Assembly (NCBI GenBank): GCA_910577655.1
Contig: CAJTOW010000040.1
Coordinates: 15,615 to 30,118 of the forward strand
Direction of reading: 5' to 3'
DNA length: 14,504 bases
Origin: an uncultured Lachnospiraceae bacterium
GTDB lineage: Bacteria > Bacillota > Clostridia > Lachnospirales > Lachnospiraceae
How positions within the stretch are numbered: the stretch's first letter is position 1; every line of letters starts with the position of its first letter. The notes beneath the pieces are model-generated. The model was not told where the DNA came from. It saw only the letters and a program-made list of their open reading frames with translations, and ran no database searches. This document shows positions 1 to 7,217 of the stretch, piece after piece. The position numbers and the translations under genes are program-made.

Positions 1-2377
1 CCATGGCCGAACGCTCCGGGTCCGTGGTAGAGATCTCCGGCTGTGTCTCCGAGATCTCGATACCGGACACCTTGTCCAGACCAAACATGGCGGCGTAGTT
101 CCGGATAGTCTCTATTCCTTTGTCTGTGGAATAGATTCCGTTCTCATCTGTGGAGAGCCGGTGGGCTACCTCGGAAAAGAAATAGTTGCAGGAGTTCTGG
201 ATCCCGCCCCGCACATCCAGAGGGCCGTGAAAGCCCGGATAGATCCAGCAGCGGATCGGCAGGGTTGCATCGTCATAACGGCCTGTACAGCTGATCATAT
301 CCTCCGGCGTAATCACCTTCTCTTCCAGACCCGCGATAGCCGTGATAGGCTTGAAGGTGGAGCCTGGGGCCTTCTTGGCCTGGGTGGCATTGTTGTAAAG
401 GGGCAGAGACAGATCATCCTGGAGCCGGTTGTAGTAGGCGGCATCCACTGTCCCTGAGAGCAGGTTGTTGTCATAGCTGGGATAAGTCACCAGGGCCCGC
501 ACCTCCCCGGTGTTGACATCTGTGATGACCACTCCGCCGGTACAGGGATCCAGGGCCAGCTGAGCCGGGGTGATGTCGATGTTGGATATCCGCTCCTTCA
601 TGAAGGTATAGGCATACTGGCTGCCCCCTGTCATGAGAAGCTGTACCTGGTGCTCGTCGTAAGGCAGGATTCCCTGGTCATAAAGGGCGATACACAGCTG
701 TCTGCCGGTAATCACCTCGTCATTGATCAGATAACGGAATATCCTCTTATAGAATTTCTCGTCGTTCTCCAGTTCTCCCAGCACATAGTCCACCAGCACC
801 TGGTAAATATCGTCTGCACTGGAGTATTTGTTCTCTACCTGCAGCTGGGTGGTATCCACCCAGCTGTCGGAGATTCCGGAGTATAGGTATTCCCGCAGGC
901 TGATGGCATCCTCTCTCCAGGCCAGATAGGCGCTGCTGTTTACGTCAATGTTATCCCTGCGGATGATCCCTACGGAGGAATCTGACAGATACCCGTAGAT
1001 ATAGACCATATACGCCATCATATCCTTGGGCAGATCCTTCATAGGAGTGGCATGGTCACTCATCAGCTCATAGCGCAGGCGCTCCATAATGCTCTGTCTG
1101 GATGCGGTGAACTGCTGGTAGATCTCCCGCTCCATGGCTGAGGCATCCTCCTGGGACATATGGGCCAATGATAATACATTATTATTAATGAGCTGATAAT
1201 ATGCATCTTTTACAGGAATTGGCAGCTTACTGGTGTTGGGATAGTCGTATGGATTCACGTCCTCATTGACCAGCTTGTTGGCGATAATACCGGCCAGCTG
1301 CTGCTCGATCAGGTGATAGATACCGATCTGGAGATTGCGGTCTATGGTCAGGTAGATATCATTGCCGGTGGTGGACTCTGTCTCCTCTGTTACCTGCATG
1401 ATGCTGCCCACATTATTCACGATGAGACTGCGGTATCCCTTGCCTCCCTGGAGCTCCGCTTCCATAGAGGCCTCAATGCCGGTTCTTCCTACAATGTCTG
1501 TCAGCTCATACTCCGGGTTGGTCTTTCTAAGCTCATCCAGCTGGTCCTCCTGCACCTTCCCCGTATAGCCGATGATAGGGGCAAAGTAGACACTGTCATT
1601 GTAGACCCGGACCGTGGATTCCTCGATCCCCACCCCCTGCATCTGATCCATATGCTCCAGGATATCCGCCACGGTTTCCTCATCCACATGGGAGGTGATG
1701 GTGACGGTCTCATATTTCTTGTAGGCGCTTAAGGATAAGGTATAGCGGATATTGACAATCTGGAGGGCCTCCTGGTCTGTGAGGATCACTGGATTCCCCC
1801 GTTCATCCTTCATGGCTCCCAGGGCATACCTGTCCCACCGTACCTGAAAAAGCTCACGCGCAGAGATCCCTGTAGGGTATTTCCCCTTGGGATCATCCAG
1901 GTCATCCACGGATTTCACGCCGTAATAGTCCCTGAGGAAACGTTTCCGTGCAGCCTCTGAGCTGCTGGTATAGATCATCTCGCCCCGTTCGTCCAGACCG
2001 ATCTCCAGTCTTCCCTGAACCGAATATCCATGGGCATCCAGAATCCGCACCAGCTTAAGGAGCATGGCATTCATGGTGGCGTTGCGGTTGTAGACTCCGG
2101 TATCCTGGAAGGTGACCGAATAGGCCGGCTCATTGTAAGCCAGCAGGTATCCGTTGCGGTCGTAAATATTGCCCCTGGTGCCGGGGATGGCTACGGTCTT
2201 CTCCGTCATCTGGACGTACTCATCCAGATACTGTTCTCCGTCCACGATCTGGAGATTGAATAATTTCACAATCAGAACCAGGAACATGCCGGTGAACAGT
2301 ACCGCCAGGGCAGAGAGCCTGGAATCCGCGATCTTGTGCACCAGCTCCTGTATAATCTCTTTTATATCATTCAGCAC
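1..2377 (-). CDS. mrdA: Penicillin-binding protein 2 (peptidoglycan D,D-transpeptidase), C-terminus beyond window
   Basis: Class B penicillin-binding protein that cross-links peptidoglycan for the rod (elongation) complex at the outer face of the membrane. 792 codons are in the window; the reading frame is open to base 1, so the C-terminus, including the KTG motif, is missing. A short cytoplasmic N-terminus is followed by one membrane segment (about residues 20-45) and a dimerisation region opening with IPGTRGNIYDRNG. The catalytic SxxK is S673-T-F-K (in APGSTFKP) and the SxN motif is S729-C-N, a normal 56-residue spacing. LTID at 343 and GGVVITD at 614, normally a few tens of residues apart, are about 270 apart here, so the transpeptidase domain carries a large insertion. 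I chose the GTG at 2377-2375, 6 bp after the mreD stop with AGGAG upstream; the only nearby ATG is out of frame. It is the last visible gene of radC-mreC-mreD-mrdA. The family is certain; the 'PBP2' role rests on the mre context. Confidence 0.93.
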   Translation of the reverse strand, partial: MLNDIKEIIQELVHKIADSRLSALAVLFTGMFLVLIVKLFNLQIVDGEQYLDEYVQMTEKTVAIPGTRGNIYDRNGYLLAYNEPAYSVTFQDTGVYNRNATMNAMLLKLVRILDAHGYSVQGRLEIGLDERGEMIYTSSSEAARKRFLRDYYGVKSVDDLDDPKGKYPTGISARELFQVRWDRYALGAMKDERGNPVILTDQEALQIVNIRYTLSLSAYKKYETVTITSHVDEETVADILEHMDQMQGVGIEESTVRVYNDSVYFAPIIGYTGKVQEDQLDELRKTNPEYELTDIVGRTGIEASMEAELQGGKGYRSLIVNNVGSIMQVTEETESTTGNDIYLTIDRNLQIGIYHLIEQQLAGIIANKLVNEDVNPYDYPNTSKLPIPVKDAYYQLINNNVLSLAHMSQEDASAMEREIYQQFTASRQSIMERLRYELMSDHATPMKDLPKDMMAYMVYIYGYLSDSSVGIIRRDNIDVNSSAYLAWREDAISLREYLYSGISDSWVDTTQLQVENKYSSADDIYQVLVDYVLGELENDEKFYKRIFRYLINDEVITGRQLCIALYDQGILPYDEHQVQLLMTGGSQYAYTFMKERISNIDITPAQLALDPCTGGVVITDVNTGEVRALVTYPSYDNNLLSGTVDAAYYNRLQDDLSLPLYNNATQAKKAPGSTFKPITAIAGLEEKVITPEDMISCTGRYDDATLPIRCWIYPGFHGPLDVRGGIQNSCNYFFSEVAHRLSTDENGIYSTDKGIETIRNYAAMFGLDKVSGIEISETQPEISTTDPERSAM

Positions 2378-2383
2378 TTCTTA

Positions 2384-2890
2384 TTAGTCTCTCCTATTGT
2401 CCATCTCTTCGATCCGTCTGTTTGTAAACAGGAAGAAACGGTAAATCAGCAAGGTTGTTACAGTTGTAAAGATCATCTCCGGCACAATGATCTCCCTGAA
2501 ATAATAGAAGAAATCCAGCCGGTTGCGGATCAGAAAACGAAATACGTAAATATACAGATTATAAATGACCTCGTTCACCAGGCTCAGGGCCAGGGGAAGG
2601 GTAATATAGTCCTCGTAGTAATATCTGGTACAGATGCCGTTCAAATAGCCGATGTAGACGAACAGCAGGGTATAGAACCCGAAGGGACCGCTGTAAAAAA
2701 GATCCAGCAGGATCCCGGCAAAAAGTCCGTACCACATCCCCGGCTCCTGCCCATGGATGAACCCAAAGGAAAAGGTCAGAATCAGCAGCAGGTTGGGCGA
2801 AGCCGAGAGAAAAGGCAACAGCGGGAACACGCCATTCTGTATGGTAAAAGCCAAAAGCATCAGAAGGATATTGACCAGAATCCGTTTCAT
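2384..2890 (-). CDS. mreD: Rod shape-determining protein MreD
   Basis: Small integral membrane protein of the elongasome, which with MreC links the cytoskeleton to wall synthesis enzymes. The 168-residue protein is very hydrophobic, with about five membrane segments (around residues 4-20, 30-46, 52-68, 70-88 and 95-118, with a further hydrophobic stretch at 135-155) and a basic/acidic C-terminal tail (NRRIEEMDNRRD). Length fits the family (about 160-180 residues). The motif region GxxxGLFAGILLDLFYSGPFG is typical of MreD. Its ATG overlaps the mreC TGA stop as ATGA, implying translational coupling, and mrdA starts 6 bp after its stop. Identification rests on hydropathy plus synteny, since MreD sequences are poorly conserved. 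Confidence 0.93.
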   Translation of the reverse strand: MKRILVNILLMLLAFTIQNGVFPLLPFLSASPNLLLILTFSFGFIHGQEPGMWYGLFAGILLDLFYSGPFGFYTLLFVYIGYLNGICTRYYYEDYITLPLALSLVNEVIYNLYIYVFRFLIRNRLDFFYYFREIIVPEMIFTTVTTLLIYRFFLFTNRRIEEMDNRRD

Positions 2891-3753
2891 GAGCCGGCTC
2901 CTTCCGCCGGCTCACCGCCGGTGAACTGGTCATCCTTGATCTGGGTAATGATCAGCACCTCCTGAAGACTGCTGAACTGGGCCACCGGCACCAGATACCC
3001 GGACTTGGTCAGACGGGTATTGTCCGTGGTCACATCCGTGGCATAGCCGATCAGAAGTCCCGGAAGAAATTTGGAACTGATATTGGAGGTAACGATCTGG
3101 TCTCCGTCCTTGATATCCCCGTCCTTGCGGATCCCGGTGATACGCAGGCGGCCCTCGGAAAAGAGGGTCAGATCCCCGGCCACAATACAAGTATCCCCCG
3201 ACTGGGGGGCCATGCCGCTGACACGGCTCACATCGTCGATGATGGACCGGACCGTGGCGTAATTGGCACCTACATCCGTGACAATGCCCACCAGACCGCC
3301 TCCGGCGATCACATTGGCATCCACCCGTACTCCGTCCGCGGAGCCCTTGTTGACCCGGAATACCTGGAACCAGTCGCCGGAGTCCTTGGCGATGACTCTG
3401 GCCCCGATCTTCTCGTACTGCTGGTAGTCCTGGTCAAGCTGGTACAGATCCCGCAGCCGTTCCAGCTCAAACTGCCCGGATCTGAGACGGGTATTCTCCT
3501 CGGTCAGTGCATCGATCTGCGCCTTCAGCTGGTTATTCTCGTCCAGAGCTGACTTAAAGGTAGTGTAGGACCGCATACTATTGTAAAGGGAAGTACCGGC
3601 GCGGTTGACGCCGGACTGGACCGGTATCAGGAAATATCCCATACTGGTCCGCAGTGGCTCCAGGAATCCATCCTTAAAGGAGGTGATTCCGATCAAAAGG
3701 ATACAAACGGCGGTCAGGCCTATGAGAATGTATTTGCTGCGATTTGATTCCAT
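2887..3753 (-). CDS. mreC: Rod shape-determining protein MreC
   Basis: Bitopic membrane protein that assembles outside the membrane and organises PBP2 and other elongation enzymes. The 288-residue protein has a short cytoplasmic N-terminus, one membrane helix (about residues 8-25), a coiled-coil stretch (about 66-105, rich in E, L, N and Q) and the two-lobed beta-rich MreC domain. The GGGLVGIVTDVG and SSKFLPGLLIGYATDV segments are characteristic of that domain. The ATG directly follows the radC TAG stop (TAGATG), with a GAGG-type ribosome site inside the end of radC; the TGA stop overlaps the mreD start. mreB, often directly upstream of mreC in related bacteria, is not here. Length is normal and I see no truncation. 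Confidence 0.96.
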   Translation of the reverse strand: MESNRSKYILIGLTAVCILLIGITSFKDGFLEPLRTSMGYFLIPVQSGVNRAGTSLYNSMRSYTTFKSALDENNQLKAQIDALTEENTRLRSGQFELERLRDLYQLDQDYQQYEKIGARVIAKDSGDWFQVFRVNKGSADGVRVDANVIAGGGLVGIVTDVGANYATVRSIIDDVSRVSGMAPQSGDTCIVAGDLTLFSEGRLRITGIRKDGDIKDGDQIVTSNISSKFLPGLLIGYATDVTTDNTRLTKSGYLVPVAQFSSLQEVLIITQIKDDQFTGGEPAEGAGS

Positions 3754-4440
3754 CTATATCAATCCTCGTTCTTTTAAGCTTACATAACGGTTGTCCCCGA
3801 TAATGATATGGTCGATCAGGTGGACTCCCACGATCTCCCCGGCAGTATGGATATTCCCTGTGAGCCGGATATCCTCCTGGCTTGGCTCAGGACTGCCGCT
3901 GGGATGGTTGTGCACCAGGATCATATTCACTGCCTGGTTGCGCAGGGCCTCCACCAGCACTTCCCTTGGCGCTGCCACTACAGCGTTGACCGTGCCTTTG
4001 GACAGCAGGATCTCCCGGATCAGTACCTGCTTTGTATTAAAGAACATCACATGGAACTCCTCCTGCTCCTTGTGACGCATGTCTTCCTGATAATAGTCGG
4101 CGATCTGCTTTGGGTTCTGGAAGGTCAGCGGTTCCGCAAGTACCTTCCGCTTCCAGATCCTTCTGGAAAGCTCACCCACGCACAAAAGCTGAATCCCCTT
4201 GACAGTGCCGATTCCCTTGATAGAGGTAAGCTCTGCCAGGGAAAGGTGCATAAGCCCCAGAATCCCGTCCCTGGGGTAGTTCAGTTCCAGAATCCGGGAG
4301 GCCAGCTCCATGGAATTGGCCTCCTTTGAGCCGGTTCTTATAATGACCGAGAGCAGCTCCGCATCCGAAAGCCCCTGGGGGCCCTCCCGCAGACAGCGCT
4401 CATAAGGTCTGTCTTCACTTGGTATGTCTTTGATCTTCAT
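3754..4440 (-). CDS. radC: RadC family protein (JAMM/MPN+ domain)
   Basis: 228-residue RadC/UPF0758 protein. An N-terminal UPF0758-type region contains a helix-hairpin-helix-like segment (about 70-82, ELTSIKGIGTVKG), followed by a JAMM metalloprotease-like fold. Putative zinc ligands are H177, H179 and D190 in VHNHPSG...SQED, with a possible catalytic E128. Despite the name, a direct role in DNA repair is doubtful in the literature and the biochemical function is unsettled. The frame could start upstream at 4512, but I chose the ATG at 4440 because MKIKDIPSEDRPYERC is the usual family N-terminus, AAGGAG lies 8 nt upstream, and the longer start would overlap the promoter. It is the first gene of the radC-mreC-mreD-mrdA unit; next to mreBCD is a common position for radC. 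Confidence 0.94.
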   Translation of the reverse strand: MKIKDIPSEDRPYERCLREGPQGLSDAELLSVIIRTGSKEANSMELASRILELNYPRDGILGLMHLSLAELTSIKGIGTVKGIQLLCVGELSRRIWKRKVLAEPLTFQNPKQIADYYQEDMRHKEQEEFHVMFFNTKQVLIREILLSKGTVNAVVAAPREVLVEALRNQAVNMILVHNHPSGSPEPSQEDIRLTGNIHTAGEIVGVHLIDHIIIGDNRYVSLKERGLI

Positions 4441-4502
4441 CAGGCATTCTCCTTTCCCTGTGACTCTCCAGGTACGCAAGAAAAGATAAAAGGCCTTATA
4501 AC

Positions 4503-4531
4503 ATTCTAGCACAAAATCGGAAACCTGTACA
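4503..4531 (-). promoter_or_regulatory. Probable sigma-A promoter of the radC-mreC-mreD-mrdA operon
   Basis: On the minus strand TGTACA (4531-4526, 4/6 to the -35 consensus) is separated by 17 nt from TAGAAT (4508-4503, 5/6 to -10). A TG one base upstream of TAGAAT makes an extended -10 (TGCTAGAAT). It lies about 60 bp upstream of the chosen radC start and just downstream of the bidirectional terminator, which is where a promoter is expected. It is a sequence match only. Confidence 0.65.
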
Positions 4532-4580
4532 TGAAAATGGAAAATTTTAGAATTCCTTTAGATTTATGCGCAAACACCCA

Positions 4581-4753
4581 GACGTGCAGCAAATCATATG
4601 AAAAAACGCGTCACAAGCTCGCTTTTGCTTGTGTAAGCGTTTTTTCATATGATTTGCTATAGGGCGGAACGCCCGGGGCTTCTTGTTTTCGACGCTTTTC
4701 GAAAACAAGAAGATGCACGTCGAACTCATGGAAAAACCCCGTCACAAGCTCCC
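4581..4753. repeat. Compound palindromic intergenic block
   Basis: This block holds most of the 301-bp gap between radC and the PLP enzyme. Besides the terminator there is a 5-bp hairpin (GGGCG/CGCCC, 4662-4674) and a perfect 13-bp stem (4679-4691 with 4700-4712) with loop ACGCTTTT. An 8-bp pair, GACGTGCA (4581-4588) and TGCACGTC (4714-4721), encloses the set. A direct near-repeat of about 25 bp occurs at 4598-4622 and 4728-4753, sharing GTCACAAGCT exactly; the second copy includes the stop codon of the PLP enzyme. The 13-bp stem has no following T run, so it is not a simple terminator. Such nested palindromes are typical of dispersed extragenic repeat elements, which I cannot confirm from one copy. 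Confidence 0.6.
4588..4658. terminator. Bidirectional intrinsic terminator within a 22-bp perfect inverted repeat
   Basis: Arms 4588-4609 and 4637-4658 are perfect reverse complements (22 bp). Inside them a second perfect pair, CACAAGC (4612-4618) and GCTTGTG (4627-4633), continues the stem around an 8-nt loop. On each strand the inner stem plus GCG is followed by six T residues, so it should stop transcription of the upstream PLP-enzyme operon on the minus strand and would also work from the other side. The arms are longer than a terminator needs, and the structure is part of a larger palindromic block (4581-4753). Confidence 0.75.
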
Positions 4754-6031
4754 AATATTCACAATTCCCGCATCCACCAGCTTCTGCAGTGATTTCAGGA
4801 TTCCAAACTTCGCATGCCACCAGGTCAGTCCTCCCTGGAAGTAGACCGCGTAAGGAGGCTTGATGGGGCCGTCAGCGCTGAGTTCTATGGAGGAACCCTG
4901 GACAAAGGCACCCGCAGCCATAATCACCGGAGCGTCATACCCGGGCATGTCCCAGGGTTCCGGGGCCACATAGCTGTCCACCGGGGCGGCTGCCTGGATC
5001 CCCTCACAGAAGGCGATAACGCCCTCCGGAGTGCCGAAGGTAACGGCCTGTATGATATCGTGGCGGGACTGGGTTTTGTCAGGAACCACAGAAAAGCCGA
5101 GACGCCCGTAAACATTTGCCGCGAAAATGGCGCCCTTTAAGGCTCCTGCCACCACAGCCGGGGCCAGGAAAAAGCCCTGGAAGAGCTGCTGGTTCAGCCC
5201 CAGGCTGGCCCCCACCTCTTTGCCAAGACCCGGTGCGGTCAGCCGGAAGGCAGCCCGGTCGATGCAGTCCTTCCGGCCCACGATGTAGCCTCCTACCGGG
5301 GCCAGACCCCCTCCCGGATTCTTGATCAGGGAGCCTACCATCATGTCTGCGCCCACATCTGATGGCTCTGTCCGTTCCACGAATTCCCCATAGCAGTTGT
5401 CCACCATGCAGATTACATCAGGGCGGAGCTTCTTGATGAAAGCGATCAGCTCACCGATCTGCGCCACCGACAAGGTGGGGCGGGTGTCATAGCCCTTGGA
5501 ACGCTGGATGGTCACCAGACGGGTCTTCTCATTAAGTGAATGCCGGATGCCTTCGTAGTCAAAGGAACCGTCAGCCAGCAGATCAACCTGACAGTAGCTT
5601 ACCCCGTATTCCTTTAAGGAACCCACAGAATCCCGGATTCCGATCACTTCCTCCAATGTATCATAAGGCTTCCCTACGGGGGAAAGCAGCTCGTCTCCCG
5701 GACGCAGATTGCCGGACAAGGCAATATGAAGGGCGTGGGTGCCGCTGACTAACTGGGGGCGCACCAGGGCGCTCTCCCCATGGAAGGCTTTGGCGTATAC
5801 TTCCTCCAGGGTATCCCGGCCCAGATCATTGTATCCGTATCCGGTAGTGGCAGCGAAATGTATGTCGCTGACACGGGCATCCTGCATGGCCTTTAGGACC
5901 TTCATCTGGTTATATTCTGCCGTCTCGTCAATGGCGGCAAACCGTTCCTCCAGTTCCTTCTCTATCTTCTTCCCGTACTCCAGAACCTGGTCACAGATTC
6001 CAAGTTCCCGGTACATTGTATCCAGTTTCAT
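4742..6031 (-). CDS. PLP-dependent enzyme, COG4100 / 'methionine gamma-lyase family' (aluminium resistance-type) protein
   Basis: 429-residue fold-type I PLP enzyme of the cystathionine beta-lyase/aluminium resistance family common in Firmicutes. The PLP lysine is probably K237 in GSLIKNPGGG, and D211 in CMVDNCYGEF probably contacts the pyridine nitrogen. SGTHALHIAL (97-106) lies at the phosphate-binding region. The family label suggests sulfur amino acid lyase chemistry, but the true substrate is not established and I do not assign one. I chose the ATG at 6031 over the upstream in-frame ATG at 6079 because AGAAGGAG sits 9 nt before it and MKLDTMYRELGI begins the conserved region. It is the last gene of the miaB-mutS-mutL-miaA unit, 63 bp after miaA, and is followed by the terminator block. 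Confidence 0.9.
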   Translation of the reverse strand: MKLDTMYRELGICDQVLEYGKKIEKELEERFAAIDETAEYNQMKVLKAMQDARVSDIHFAATTGYGYNDLGRDTLEEVYAKAFHGESALVRPQLVSGTHALHIALSGNLRPGDELLSPVGKPYDTLEEVIGIRDSVGSLKEYGVSYCQVDLLADGSFDYEGIRHSLNEKTRLVTIQRSKGYDTRPTLSVAQIGELIAFIKKLRPDVICMVDNCYGEFVERTEPSDVGADMMVGSLIKNPGGGLAPVGGYIVGRKDCIDRAAFRLTAPGLGKEVGASLGLNQQLFQGFFLAPAVVAGALKGAIFAANVYGRLGFSVVPDKTQSRHDIIQAVTFGTPEGVIAFCEGIQAAAPVDSYVAPEPWDMPGYDAPVIMAAGAFVQGSSIELSADGPIKPPYAVYFQGGLTWWHAKFGILKSLQKLVDAGIVNIGSL

Positions 6032-6047
6032 GTCATTGTTCTCCTTC

Positions 6048-6067
6048 TGTTTCCATGTGTTTCCATG
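6048..6067. repeat. Tandem 10-bp repeat in miaA-PLP enzyme gap
   Basis: TGTTTCCATG occurs twice in direct succession (6048-6057 and 6058-6067), just upstream of the ribosome binding site of the PLP enzyme. It is short and has no evident function; replication slippage is the simplest explanation. Confidence 0.6.
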
Positions 6068-6094
6068 CCTTACGGCCATTACGTTTTTATACGG

Positions 6095-7159
6095 TCAGCA
6101 CAGCGGATGCGCAGACTTGTCTGAACTGTTATGCCCGATTCCCATCTCCCGGCATTCTGACAGGATATGCTCCAGCACCCGGCCCCGGTCATGGCCGAAC
6201 TGCTCCAGCTTCAGCCACCGCACATCCCGCTCCCGCTTAAACCAGGTCAGCTGACGCTTGGCGAAGTGCCGGGTGTCCCGTTTCAGGATCCGCACAGCCT
6301 CATCCAGGCTGTACAGCCCGTCCAGATAGTCCAGTATCTCCTTGTATCCCAGGCCCTGCATGGATACCAGGCCACGGCGGCATCCCATGTTTTTCAGCTT
6401 CTGCACCTCATCCAGGAGTCCGTCGGCCAGCATCTGGTCCACCCTCTGGTCGATCCGTGTATAGAGAAGCTCTCTGTCACAAGTAAGGACATAGTAAAGG
6501 AAGCGGTAGGGAGATTCCTTCTGCCGCTCCTCTTCATTGTGCCTGGATATTTTCTGTCCGGTCAGACGGTAATACTCAATGGCGCGAATAACCCGCTTGC
6601 GGTTGTTGGCGTGGATCAGGGCGGCGGACTCCGGATCGATCCTGGCCAGCATGGCATGAAGCGCTTCATTGCCCTGTTCTGCGGCCAGCTGCTCCAGCTC
6701 CCGGCGTATATGCCGGTCGTCATCATTTTCCTTAAAGTCAATATCATACAGCAGAGCCTGGATGTAGAAGCCGGTACCGCCTGCTATGATGGGTACATGG
6801 CCCCGGGCATAAATCCCTTCCATGGCTTTTCTGGCAAGTTCCTGGAAACGGGTCACATTGAAGGCTTCCTCCGGTTCCAGAACATCAATCAGGTGGTGGG
6901 GGATCCCCTGCATCTCCTTTGGGGTGATCTTTGCGGAACCGATGTCCATGTGCCGGTATACCTGCATGGAATCGGCGCTGATGATCTCCCCGCCCACAGC
7001 CTGGGCCAGTCTGATGGAAAGGGCGGTCTTGCCCACCGCAGTGGGGCCGGTCAGGATGACCAGGGGCGGCTTGCTGCCGTGGGCCTTATGGGATGGTTCC
7101 GGCTGGACTGTACCGGCTTTGGCTGTCTGCTTCGTCACCGGTTCCATATTTTGTACCAT
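6095..7159 (-). CDS. miaA: tRNA dimethylallyltransferase MiaA
   Basis: Transfers the dimethylallyl group from DMAPP to N6 of A37 in tRNAs reading UNN codons, giving i6A37, the substrate of MiaB. From the chosen start the protein has 354 residues. The P-loop GPTAVGKT is at 38-45, the DSMQVYR substrate/catalytic loop at 63-69 and IIAGGTGFYIQALL at 124-137; the C-terminal half contains RQLTWFKRERDVRWL. The conserved core begins near residue 32, so there is an about 30-residue polar N-terminal extension and a short C-terminal extension compared with the usual about 310-320. I chose the ATG at 7159 because AAAGGAG lies 9 nt upstream; the frame extends to 7252 inside mutL, but that start has weaker support. 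It lies 58 bp after mutL in the same transcription direction. Confidence 0.96.
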   Translation of the reverse strand: MVQNMEPVTKQTAKAGTVQPEPSHKAHGSKPPLVILTGPTAVGKTALSIRLAQAVGGEIISADSMQVYRHMDIGSAKITPKEMQGIPHHLIDVLEPEEAFNVTRFQELARKAMEGIYARGHVPIIAGGTGFYIQALLYDIDFKENDDDRHIRRELEQLAAEQGNEALHAMLARIDPESAALIHANNRKRVIRAIEYYRLTGQKISRHNEEERQKESPYRFLYYVLTCDRELLYTRIDQRVDQMLADGLLDEVQKLKNMGCRRGLVSMQGLGYKEILDYLDGLYSLDEAVRILKRDTRHFAKRQLTWFKRERDVRWLKLEQFGHDRGRVLEHILSECREMGIGHNSSDKSAHPLC

Positions 7160-7217
7160 AGCTGTCTGCTCCTTTCCTGATATTGGGATATCCTTTGACC
7201 AGCATGTCCTGCTCTGA

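Noticed and set aside
4441..4512. Upstream extension of radC to 4512
   Set aside because: The extension overlaps the probable promoter, lacks a good ribosome site and is not part of the usual RadC N-terminus.
4690..4706. Similarity of the 13-bp stem region to the leader of the toxin gene (about 14211-14225)
   Set aside because: Both contain a GxCGCTTTTC(G)AAAA string, but the match is short, needs gaps and includes the toxin's ribosome-site region; chance is likely.
4581..4753. CRISPR array
   Set aside because: There are palindromes and two imperfect direct repeats but no regular repeat-spacer pattern and no cas genes.
4547..4820. Short minus-strand frames after the PLP enzyme
   Set aside because: They run through the palindromic block and the end of the PLP enzyme gene; their residues simply reflect the repeats.
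6167..7180. Plus-strand open frame of 337 codons
   Set aside because: It is fully antisense to miaA, whose P-loop and catalytic motifs are clear. The translated sequence has no recognisable domain and long antisense frames are expected in GC-rich genes.
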